DNA from: Halorhabdus sp. BNX81
GTDB taxonomy: Archaea; Halobacteriota; Halobacteria; Halobacteriales; Haloarculaceae
Assembly (NCBI RefSeq): GCF_029229925.1
Contig: NZ_CP107254.1
Coordinates: 2,542,001-2,606,000 of the forward strand
Length of the DNA: 64,000 bases
Direction of reading: 5' to 3'
The notes beneath the pieces were generated by a model, which saw only the letters and a list, made by a program, of their open reading frames with translations, was not told the origin of the DNA and made no database searches. Shown here piece after piece: positions 36,140 to 43,401 of the stretch. A program made the position numbers and the translations under genes. Within the stretch, counting starts at the first letter, position 1; the number at the start of each line of letters is the position of its first letter.

Positions 36140-37702
36140 TCACTCCCAGAGGTCCTCGATCCCGACCCGGATCGTGACCGGCCCGTCGGGCGATTCGAGG
36201 ATCACGGGCGAGCGATCCGCGATGTCTCCCGCTATACTGACCTCGTACGTCGGGGTTTCGAGGCGCACGGTCCCGACGCCGGGCTCGAGCAGGCCGATGG
36301 CGTTCCGGAGCCCCGTCGCGTAATCGACAGTCATGATCTGTTCCGGGAGGACTCGCTCGTCGGTCTCGGCCTCTGGGGCGCGCTCGACGGTGAGCCGGTG
36401 GTTCCGCCGGCTGGTGTCGACCTCGGGATGGACCGCCTCGATGGTGTCACCGCCGCGTTCGATGGACAGATCCGTGGCCGGCGTCACCGCGACCGGGTCG
36501 CCGTCGAGTTCGAGTAGCGCCGCGTAGCAGCGGTACGTGTCCTCGAACATGAGGTCACGCGCGTAGGCGTACAGCCCCGGCCCGAGGTACGGAACCGTCC
36601 GCCGGTAGCTGTCGTCCGTGTCGTCGAATCCGGGCGGACCGCCGAGCCGCCGCCCGTTGAACAGTGTATGTGTTTTCCGAGCGATGCTCCCGGGCTGGAG
36701 CGATCCCCCTGGCAGCGGAATGTTCTGGGGTGCAATATGATACCACATGTCGTCGTGCAATTTGTACAGTCCCCAGTTGTACGGGTTGAGCCCGAACGCC
36801 TGCTCGACGGTGTGATTGACGAGCGTGAAGTCAACCCGTAGCGGGAGGGTTCCCGCCTCCGTCTCCGGGTGGAGGAAAACCGGCGTCTCGGGACCGGCCT
36901 CGTGGTACCAGACCCTCTTAGTCACGTCTTCGCGGGCGGGGGGCGGCGGCGGGACGTCCCGGCCCGCGTGGATGGATTCCTCGCTCGGCCCGGGCGCTGT
37001 CCGGTCCCAGATGCCGATCGACAGGTGGACTTCGGAGGTGTCGGCGGTGCTGTATCGCCCGGGGACGGGCACTCGGCCGTCAAACTCGACGGTGTCGGCG
37101 ACGAGCGCCCACTGCCCGTAGATGGTCTGGCCCGGGGCAAGGCGCAGGTAGTCCGGAATATCATGATCGGCGTGCTCCCGGACCCGCCAGACGCCCTCGC
37201 CGTCGCGGTGGAACGACGACTCCCTGTCGGCGAAGTCGTGTGCCGCCGTCGGCTCCAGCAGATGCACAAAGTCACGTTCCCTGCCCGGGATCGACACGTC
37301 CAGATAGCCGTCCGGCCGGAACCAGCCGGTCCCGTCGAACAGCGAGAGCTCCTCGAAGGCGATCACGCGCTCGAAGTCGCCCTCGTTGGTGAGCGTCCCC
37401 TCGACGAGCGCGGGGCCGTCGGCGTCCGGTTCCGAGACGAACTGGAAGCTGTCCCACAACCACTCCTCGTCACCGCCCCCACCGCCCGCGCCCAGCGCGT
37501 AGACCCGGTCGGTGGCCGCGGCCGTCACGAGCTGCGAGCCCTCCGCCTGGAACGGTTCGCGCTCCGGGTCAGGCTCGGGCGGGGTCACCACCGTCGGCCC
37601 CGCGACGGTCGTCGTTGCCCCAGGCGTCTCGTCGCTCGCGGGGGCCGTACACCCGGCCAGCCCGGCGGCGAGGACCGTCCCGAGGAAGGTACGCCGGCGC
37701 AT
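36140..37702 (-). CDS. large Tat lipoprotein, unknown function
   Basis: 520 residues. RRRTFLGTVLAAGLAGCTAP is a Tat signal with lipobox. The body has beta-rich segments (QFVSEPDADGPALVEGTL ... LVNHTVEQAFGLNPYNWGLY) and many Trp/Tyr residues but no enzyme motif I recognise. Repeated mentions of hydrogen-bonding loops (PGPGLYAYARD-like, VEQAFGLNPY) suggest an Ig-like extracellular protein. It sits between the polB2 and cdc6 units on the same strand but with over 130-bp gaps. Confidence 0.65.
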   Translation of the reverse strand: MRRRTFLGTVLAAGLAGCTAPASDETPGATTTVAGPTVVTPPEPDPEREPFQAEGSQLVTAAATDRVYALGAGGGGGDEEWLWDSFQFVSEPDADGPALVEGTLTNEGDFERVIAFEELSLFDGTGWFRPDGYLDVSIPGRERDFVHLLEPTAAHDFADRESSFHRDGEGVWRVREHADHDIPDYLRLAPGQTIYGQWALVADTVEFDGRVPVPGRYSTADTSEVHLSIGIWDRTAPGPSEESIHAGRDVPPPPPAREDVTKRVWYHEAGPETPVFLHPETEAGTLPLRVDFTLVNHTVEQAFGLNPYNWGLYKLHDDMWYHIAPQNIPLPGGSLQPGSIARKTHTLFNGRRLGGPPGFDDTDDSYRRTVPYLGPGLYAYARDLMFEDTYRCYAALLELDGDPVAVTPATDLSIERGGDTIEAVHPEVDTSRRNHRLTVERAPEAETDERVLPEQIMTVDYATGLRNAIGLLEPGVGTVRLETPTYEVSIAGDIADRSPVILESPDGPVTIRVGIEDLWE

Positions 37703-37839
37703 GAACCGGGAGTTCGTCCGGTACCGGCATAAGTTTTCATCGGAATATCAGTTCCGGCACGTGGGCTCGATCTGGCGAGTGGGCCGTTACCGCTCAGCGA
37801 TGCGGTGCGATCGCTCCCAGAAGGTGGACGAACGCACAG

Positions 37840-38850
37840 CTACTCCTCGGCGATGACGCGATACGTCCGGGTCGGGCCACTCCCGTCGGCCTCGACCAGG
37901 TTGTACTGTTCGAGTTTCTGGAGCCACGACCGGACCGTCCGCTTCGTCCGGGGATCCGTGACCGCCGCGACGTAGCGATCGTAGACCTCCCGCGGCGGGA
38001 GCCCGTCGCTCTTCTGGAGGATTTCGAATACTTTCCGTTGCTCCTTGTGCAGTGCGTCGAGGGCCCGCGACCGGACCTCCTGGCGGGCTTCGGGAATCGC
38101 GGCCTCGATGTGGGACGCGGCGATGGCATCGGCACCGTCGCGGTCGGCCCGCCGTGCGGCACTCCGGAGGATGCTCAACCCGACCCGGGCGTCGCCGGCG
38201 GCGGCGTCGGCGATCCAGCGAAGCTGGTCGAAGTCGACGGCATCAGCGGAAAGCCCGTGGTCGACGCGGTCGGCCATGATGTCGGTCAGCTCGTCGACGT
38301 CGTAGCGGTCGAAGTGGATCGTCTGGGCAGTGTGAAGCCGGGAGCGGACGCGCTCGTCGAGGCCGGCCAGCAGTTCCTCCTCGTCGTTGGTGATCAGGAC
38401 GACGGCGAAGGCGGGGAGGCGATAGAGGTCATAGATCAGGTGGCCGTCTTCGAGCTGGTCGACCTCGTCGAGCGTGACGATCACCGGCGGGCCGTCGTAG
38501 GCTTCGAGCCGATCGAGGAGTTCGTCGTGGGGCGTCGACTGGCGGTGGACGTCGATCGTCCGGCCGAGACCCTCGAGAATCCGGTAAAGGGCTTTGAATC
38601 TGGTATACGATTGCCAGCAGTTGACGTGGATCGACTCGACGTCGAGGGCGGTCTCCCGGAGGCGGCCGACGACGAACTTCGCGATGGTGGTCTTGCCGGC
38701 TCCCGAGGGGCCCGTGAGCAGCGCGGACTCGGGCGGCTGGCCCTCGACGACCGGTTCGAGGACGGCCGAGAGCGCGTCGACCTCGCCGTCGCGGTGGACG
38801 ACGTCGTTCGGGACGAACTCCTCGCGGAGCACGCGGGCGTCCTCGATCAT
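37840..38850 (-). CDS. cdc6: Orc1/Cdc6-family replication initiator
   Basis: 336 residues. AAA+ core: Walker A GPSGAGKTT (about 47-55), Walker B VIVTLDEVDQL, sensor I VVLITND, sensor II region DARVGLSILRSAA; then a winged-helix domain (KVFEILQKSDGLPPREVYDR, RTVRSWLQKLEQYNLVEA). Length is slightly short for a main haloarchaeal Orc1 but complete. These proteins bind origin recognition boxes and start replication, or act as regulators in multi-copy sets. Iterated CCGGAAAC motifs and an AT-rich stretch lie directly upstream. Confidence 0.92.
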   Translation of the reverse strand: MIEDARVLREEFVPNDVVHRDGEVDALSAVLEPVVEGQPPESALLTGPSGAGKTTIAKFVVGRLRETALDVESIHVNCWQSYTRFKALYRILEGLGRTIDVHRQSTPHDELLDRLEAYDGPPVIVTLDEVDQLEDGHLIYDLYRLPAFAVVLITNDEEELLAGLDERVRSRLHTAQTIHFDRYDVDELTDIMADRVDHGLSADAVDFDQLRWIADAAAGDARVGLSILRSAARRADRDGADAIAASHIEAAIPEARQEVRSRALDALHKEQRKVFEILQKSDGLPPREVYDRYVAAVTDPRTKRTVRSWLQKLEQYNLVEADGSGPTRTYRVIAEE

Positions 38851-38890
38851 CAGGCGACGATTTCGCGGCGAGCGTCATAAGCGGCCGGGG

Positions 38891-38924
38891 GTCGTTTCCG
38901 GGTTTCCGAGTTTCTAGTTTCCGG
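38891..38924 (-). repeat. four tandem CCGGAAAC-type iterons upstream of cdc6
   Basis: Reading the minus strand: CCGGAAAC, TAGAAAC, TCGGAAAC, CCGGAAAC in direct succession with 7-8 bp spacing (38917-38924, 38910-38916, 38902-38909, 38894-38901). They start 41 bp before the cdc6 ATG. The GGAAAC core is shared with haloarchaeal origin recognition boxes. Followed further upstream by AT-rich DNA (38989-39032). Confidence 0.6.
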
Positions 38925-38988
38925 CTTCAGGATCGGCGATATCCGGAACGCTCGCGAACGGCCACCCGAAACGGAGAGCTAAACACGA

Positions 38989-39032
38989 ATCTGATACATT
39001 TTATGTAATAACTGAAATTATATAAGACGCAA
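38989..39032. other. AT-rich stretch between cdc6 iterons and accessory island
   Basis: About 80% A+T over 44 bp (GATACATTTTATGTAATAAC and following). It could be the unwinding element of an origin, the cdc6 promoter, or just the edge of the low-GC island. Confidence 0.4.
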
Positions 39033-39037
39033 TATAC

Positions 39038-39694
39038 TCACGGATCAGAACCGGGAGTCGCCAACACGCGCTCACTCCACTCGAGTGCCTCGCTCTTGTC
39101 AAGTTCTGTGAGGATCGTGTCGAACTCCGATTGCCGGTAAGTAATCCGGCGAGTTAGCGAGAGACTCCGGAGATCACGGATTGTGTCAGGATCGATGGGT
39201 TGATTGGCTGCATCCGCGAGATGAGCGATAAATTTCGAACTTTGATAGAATTCCTCCTCATTAGCCCACGCCATGACTGGATGTGGCGCACCCGCTGCCT
39301 CTACCGACTCGAAATACTGCATGGCGGTTTGATACGCATCTGGATCGTCTAGCCCTGCGATCCGTCGCAGATCGCCAATATGTTCGTGTGCGAGCCCGGA
39401 CCAGGCTTGTCGCTCCACCTCGTCGCCTTCAATACGACCCGCAAGAACGTCCTCACAAATCAATACCCCTTGTCGAGCGACGTTTTCACACCGCTCGTCG
39501 TTTCCTTCGATTCTATAGCAGACGGCAGCGTGTTTCATATTATTCAGGTGTAGAAGCACCTTCTGGGGTGTGAGCGCGGCATTACCGATCCGAACGTAGC
39601 TGAGCTGGAGATACCGATCGCCGCTGATGGATAGCTTTCCGGCCTTCCTGGCGTCCTCTGCTTCCTGATGGATCGCCACCCAGTCTTTAATCAT
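39038..39694 (-). CDS. putative immunity protein A (helical paralogue family)
   Basis: 218 residues, predicted all-helical and TPR-like. It shares with the protein at 41920-42591 long blocks such as NDERCENVARQGVLICEDVL, VERQAWSGLAHEHIGDLRRI and DDPDAYQTAMQYFESVEAA, and with two further genes the core A-x-CYRI-x-G and LI-x-x-D-x-L pattern. It is the last gene of the island and has no toxin-like frame directly upstream, so it would be an orphan immunity gene. The role is inferred only from the array architecture. Confidence 0.6.
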   Translation of the reverse strand: MIKDWVAIHQEAEDARKAGKLSISGDRYLQLSYVRIGNAALTPQKVLLHLNNMKHAAVCYRIEGNDERCENVARQGVLICEDVLAGRIEGDEVERQAWSGLAHEHIGDLRRIAGLDDPDAYQTAMQYFESVEAAGAPHPVMAWANEEEFYQSSKFIAHLADAANQPIDPDTIRDLRSLSLTRRITYRQSEFDTILTELDKSEALEWSERVLATPGSDP

Positions 39695-39939
39695 TGTGAG
39701 GAGTCGAACAGTGTCTATTCTCGATTTTCAACCTGAAGGTCATATGCAACGATTCTCAGGTCGGACCCATAATCGTTTCTTGCCGGTGTCTCCGTCTTCT
39801 CTGGATTGCACTCTTGAAATCGCTGGGGTCCATACCAATCCCCAGGTCTGGACGTTCCATTGAATATCCGGCCTCAATCAATGGCTAACTTCTCTCGTCG
39901 AGATGGCATTCGAAGGTGTGCCGAGTGACCGCTTCAATC

Positions 39940-40572
39940 CTATTCGAGTGGCCATTCACCTTGTGCTTCCAGTTGATCAAGATACGCAGGAAGCCGTTCG
40001 CGCTTGTATTCGAGCCAGTCGGTCATGGTAGGGCCCATTGGTTGGAGTTCGAGTGCGTCATTCGATATATCGTGGCCGAGCCCCCGACGGACGCTTTCGA
40101 AGAAACTCGTAAGTCGCATATGTTCCTGTTCACCGGTCGAGATTTCGTAGTCGCCGGCCGACGCATAGATCTCGTGGGCCCGGTCGTAGGCTTTATCGGC
40201 GTTCTCTCGCTGTGCGATCGTCCGGAGATCCCCGATGAATTCGGGCCATGCACCGCGTCGAAAAGCGCCAAACGACTGAGGACCGAATTCCTGGCGCTCA
40301 ATATACTCCAGGTAGTCTTCAGCGAGCAAGATACCCATATCACAGCGGTTCTGCGTGCGGAAATCGTCGCCTGCGATTCGATAGCAGAGCGCAGCCGAAC
40401 CTAACACACTGACTGCTCCCCGTGTTCGATCTGTTTCCGGAAAGATGTGTTCTGTGACTGTACCGGCGTGTTCGTGTGCTGCCGCAGTATACAGATTCCC
40501 CGATTGTATCAGATCTCCCGAATCGCGGGCTTTTCGCGCATCCTGGCTTAATTTTCTTGCTTGTTCTTTCAT
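39940..40572 (-). CDS. putative immunity protein B (helical paralogue family)
   Basis: 210 residues from ATG 40572. It begins 2 bp after the stop of the truncated toxin-like frame (TGA-CA-ATG), the same spacing as the toxin-to-partner junction at 42594/42591. N-terminal pattern DARKARDSGDLIQSGNLY and CYRIAGDDFRTQNRCDMGIL mark it as a paralogue of the three other helical proteins, but the C-terminal half diverges, as expected if it matches a different toxin. Confidence 0.6.
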   Translation of the reverse strand: MKEQARKLSQDARKARDSGDLIQSGNLYTAAAHEHAGTVTEHIFPETDRTRGAVSVLGSAALCYRIAGDDFRTQNRCDMGILLAEDYLEYIERQEFGPQSFGAFRRGAWPEFIGDLRTIAQRENADKAYDRAHEIYASAGDYEISTGEQEHMRLTSFFESVRRGLGHDISNDALELQPMGPTMTDWLEYKRERLPAYLDQLEAQGEWPLE

Positions 40573-40574
40573 TG

Positions 40575-41051
40575 TCAACAGTCTATATTTCGGTTTGGTT
40601 CTCTTCCATTTTCTTCATCTTTGATGTCGTCAACTGCATCGTCCATCGAATCGTACAGGCTACCATCATCATCTGTAAGCTGTGTGATCAACTCATAGAG
40701 GTTGTCAAATTTACCGTGTTTCCCAGTCACAATCACCCCGTATCCATCATCGAATTGTTTGATCAAATATCTATTATTGGAATAATCGAGGATCCTATCT
40801 GGGTTCCTGATTATCTCGTCAATCTTGTCGATGTCGTTTATCGGCTTTTCGTCGCGAATCGTGTGTTCTGGATTTCCTTCTCCTCCTCGATTATTGTCGG
40901 TTTCGACGACAAAGTCATTCGTGTTGCACGTTGCTTCATTAGATTCGTGTTCGACAGCACGATCAAACTCTTCGGCGGCGACCGCCACGCCACCGATGAT
41001 CGTCAGAATTGCTTTGTCCTTCTCGGATAGTGGATCGCCGATGACGTGCTT
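40575..41051 (-). pseudogene. 5'-truncated toxin-like orphan cassette
   Basis: The frame is closed by a TGA just upstream of about 41051 and has no ATG; the longest usable frame starts at a GTG at 40988. The first 26 codons (KHVIGDPLSEKDKAIL then TIIGGVAVAAE) match the precursor at 42763-43326 almost exactly, after which the sequence is different: an acidic linker and the domain IIRNPDRILDYSNNRYLIKQ ... YGVIVTGKHG. No signal peptide remains. It looks like a silent toxin C-terminal module kept with its own partner gene B, as in orphan CdiA-CT cassettes. It could also be a small expressed protein. Confidence 0.6.
40971..41051 (-). repeat. junction repeat, copy in orphan cassette
   Basis: 81 bp are nearly identical (by eye only a handful of differences) to 42934-43014, at a fixed offset of 1963. 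It encodes the conserved hinge VIGD-x-LSEKDKAILTII then GGVAVAAE in both. Similarity stops abruptly on both sides. Confidence 0.75.
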
Positions 41052-41176
41052 TCGGTAGTATGGTCAACATCATTTTCAGTTTTCCGACAAACGATGGGTC
41101 TCTAGATTGCTCAATCTGATTCCCGGACGGGTACCTGTACAAATACTATTCCAGCCCAGAAATGCCTGATATCCTT

Positions 41177-41779
41177 CTAAAATGATTTTTCAAAGTCCCA
41201 TTCGCCGTCATAAATCAGTTCACTGACCATATCCCCAAAGGTATTCTCTTTAAAGTCCGCTCGATCAATAGGATTTCTATGAATCACATCCCAATCACTG
41301 GGCTGGTGTGAACTACTATCACCAACCCGCCGAAAAAACGCATACACCCAATCGAAGGCCATTTCCGATTGCCACATATCTAAGTGGTTTGCCTTCGAGT
41401 ATTCTTCAATGGCGTTTTGATATAATCCGCCTTCCTCTTCGCCAGAGATCGTTTTGAGGTCTGCTTCGAATTCTTTTATTAGACCCCGGAGTGCGGCTTC
41501 ATCACAGTTATAACCTAACAAGTCTGACGCGATTAACGAACCTTGTCGATATCGGTTTTTGGACCGCTGTGCTTGCCCCCCAATTCTATAACATAATGTT
41601 GAACTTAGATGACAGTAGAGGAACTGGCCAAAATTTCCGCTCTCCAGATCATCCCCGTATGTTGTTTCACTTATAAATCCAAAGGCAGCCCTTGTGAATC
41701 CATCTCCTGCGGAAATATACTGCCCCTCTGCCCGTTTCTGGTCTGCGGCTTCCCGAATATCAACAAATCTATCTTTCAT
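41177..41779 (-). CDS. putative immunity protein C (helical paralogue family)
   Basis: 200 residues from ATG 41779, chosen because MKDRFVDIREAADQKRAEGQ aligns with the starts of the paralogues; an upstream ATG at 41827 would add 16 residues. Core motif LCYRIGGQAQRSKNRYRQGSLIASDLL is shared with A, B and D. Its neighbour on the 5' side is D, not a toxin frame. AT-rich codon use separates it from the flanking chromosome. Confidence 0.58.
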   Translation of the reverse strand: MKDRFVDIREAADQKRAEGQYISAGDGFTRAAFGFISETTYGDDLESGNFGQFLYCHLSSTLCYRIGGQAQRSKNRYRQGSLIASDLLGYNCDEAALRGLIKEFEADLKTISGEEEGGLYQNAIEEYSKANHLDMWQSEMAFDWVYAFFRRVGDSSSHQPSDWDVIHRNPIDRADFKENTFGDMVSELIYDGEWDFEKSF

Positions 41780-41919
41780 ATCAGTAACACCCTGTGTCTG
41801 GTGACTCGTCAACTCTGTCTGGGTCATCTGGCTGCCGCTTTCGACGATAATTCATGGCATTGTTTGATTGATCGGTGCAATTTTTTCAATCGATCTAGAA
41901 AACACCATTCAAAACAGAG

Positions 41920-42591
41920 TCACAGGTGGGATGATTCTTCGTCATCTGGAATTGCAAGCGGGTTACCGGTCCACTCGAGCAAATCATTTTGATCAAGTTG
42001 TGTCAGGATGTCGCCGAAGGAAGACTGTCGAAACGTAATCCGACGAGTCAGCGAGAGACTCCGGAGGTCCCGAATTGTCTCAGGATCGATAGATTGGCCA
42101 GCCGCATCCGCAAGATGAGCGATATATTTCGAGCTCTGATAGAATTCGTTCTCGTTGGCCCACGCCATGACCAGATCTAGCGTGCTGGCTGCCTCTACCG
42201 ATTCGTAGTACTGTTTGGCTGTTTGATACGCGTCTGGATCGTCTATCCCTGCGATCCGTCGCAGATCGCCGATGTGTTCGTGGGCAAGGCCAGACCAGGC
42301 TTGCCGTTCCACGTCGTCGCCGTCGATACGATCCGCGAGAACGTCTTCACAGATCAATATCCCCTGTCGAGCAATGTTTTCACACCGCTCGTCGTTTCCC
42401 GCGACTCTATAGCAGACGACAGCGTATTTCATGTTAGTCAAACTCGATAGCATACCAACATGGTGGAGGCCAGAGTTGACAATTCCATAGTGGGTGAGTT
42501 GCAGAAGTTTCTCCCCCGCTTCGATTAAGTCTCCACTCTCACGAGCGCTTTCTGCCTCACGATAAAGTTCAGATCGATTGTTATATTTCAT
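41920..42591 (-). CDS. putative immunity protein D (helical paralogue family)
   Basis: 223 residues from ATG 42591, starting 2 bp after the stop of the toxin-like C-terminal frame (TGA-AC-ATG). N-terminal SELYREAESARESGDLIEAGE and NDERCENIARQGILICEDVL make it the closest relative of A (39038-39694). Predicted helical, soluble and acidic. Position directly behind the exported precursor is the usual place of the cognate immunity gene. Biochemical role is inferred. Confidence 0.62.
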   Translation of the reverse strand: MKYNNRSELYREAESARESGDLIEAGEKLLQLTHYGIVNSGLHHVGMLSSLTNMKYAVVCYRVAGNDERCENIARQGILICEDVLADRIDGDDVERQAWSGLAHEHIGDLRRIAGIDDPDAYQTAKQYYESVEAASTLDLVMAWANENEFYQSSKYIAHLADAAGQSIDPETIRDLRSLSLTRRITFRQSSFGDILTQLDQNDLLEWTGNPLAIPDDEESSHL

Positions 42592-42593
42592 GT

Positions 42594-42806
42594 TCAGCAG
42601 TCATACTCTCGGTATCCGTCGTCCTCCAGGTGATCATGCACGTATTCTGCATCATCCCAATCAAAATCTTCCCCAAGATCAGTTAAGCTAGTACTGACAA
42701 TAAGATTGACGAATGGGTTGTCCGGGCTCACCCTCTCGATGTGCCATACGCCGTTTGATGCTTCATATATATGCATAGAGGTACCCGTTTGTCCAGATAT
42801 TTCCAT
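42594..42806 (-). CDS. frameshifted C-terminal part of toxin-like precursor
   Basis: The 70-residue frame overlaps the end of the precursor frame. Reading it as a continuation after removal of one G from the GGG at about 42788-42790 gives GNIWTNG-TSMHIYEASNGVWHIERV, a smooth join that parallels NRYLIKQFDDGYGVIV in the orphan cassette. The frame ends EDDGYREYDC; both toxin-like frames end in Asp-Cys. It is more likely the 3' part of a disrupted gene than an independent protein. Confidence 0.5.
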   Translation of the reverse strand: MEISGQTGTSMHIYEASNGVWHIERVSPDNPFVNLIVSTSLTDLGEDFDWDDAEYVHDHLEDDGYREYDC

Positions 42807-43326
42807 CGGCGGTATTTTTTAGTGCATCGATGATGTCGTCCTTGGTGATTCCATCCTTGTACGGATGAGGATTTGCCGACTCATCTGGAATGTGGACCTT
42901 CCTTCCACAGGTATCAGTCACTGACTCATAGCTTTCGGCGGCGACCGCCACACCACCGATGATCGTCAGAATTGCTTTGTCCTTCTCGGACAGGGTATCG
43001 CCGATGACGTGCTTGTTGTGGCCGTATTCGACAACTGTCCCGGTTTCGATGACGTGCTGGACATCCGCCTGCGAAAGACTCGTCGTTTGGGCGATGTACT
43101 CCCAGCCGAAACCACGTGTGTACTCGCGTCCGTCCGAGATTTCAGACGCGTAGAGTGCTCCTGCTGGGAGCGTGACTTCTAGCCCATTTGGAGTCTGCCA
43201 GACACCTTCCGTAGGCGTCGCCGGCACTTCGATAGACACTCTCTCAGACGTGTGAGCACCGCTGACGGATTCGGCAGACAGCGCCATCGCACCGCCCACC
43301 ACCGTTGCGCCGACCGTCACTCCCAA
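42763..43326 (-). CDS. exported toxin-like precursor, N-terminal part
   Basis: 187 residues if the TTG at 43326 is used (GTG 43320 is an alternative). A hydrophobic N-terminus (VTVGATVVGGAMALSAESVSG) predicts export. A beta-rich domain follows (WQTPNGLEVTLPAGALYASE ... GRGFGWEYIAQTT-like), then the hinge KHVIGDTLSEKDKAIL/TIIGGVAVAAE and the start of a variable C-terminal domain. An ATG at 43337 lies at a good distance from a TATA box but reads only seven codons; one extra G there would join it to this frame (MGLGLGVTV). The gene thus appears frameshifted at both ends, or starts at a rare codon. Confidence 0.58.
   Translation of the reverse strand: MGVTVGATVVGGAMALSAESVSGAHTSERVSIEVPATPTEGVWQTPNGLEVTLPAGALYASEISDGREYTRGFGWEYIAQTTSLSQADVQHVIETGTVVEYGHNKHVIGDTLSEKDKAILTIIGGVAVAAESYESVTDTCGRKVHIPDESANPHPYKDGITKDDIIDALKNTADGNIWTNGYLYAYI
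42934..43014 (-). repeat. junction repeat, copy in full-length precursor
   Basis: Near-identical partner of 40971-41051. It marks the border between the conserved export part and the variable C-terminal domain, and could support recombination that swaps toxin domains. Confidence 0.75.
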
Positions 43327-43368
43327 TCCAGACCCATCACCCCTTTCTCCGGCAGAAAATCCTATACA

Positions 43369-43377
43369 ATTATAAAC
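43369..43377. promoter_or_regulatory. shared TATA box, MoxR cluster 2 / toxin-like precursor
   Basis: AATTATAAA on the plus strand reads TTTATAATT on the minus strand. It is 26-31 bp before the MoxR ATG at 43402, fitting leaderless transcription, and about 35 bp before ATG 43337 in the other direction. Confidence 0.55.
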
Positions 43378-43401
43378 GTGGACGGGCCGTCACCACATGA
43401 C

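Noticed and set aside
39695-39939. A third toxin remnant upstream of gene A
   Set aside because: Translation of the minus strand gives only a 40-codon frame without the hinge sequence or similarity to the two toxin-like frames.
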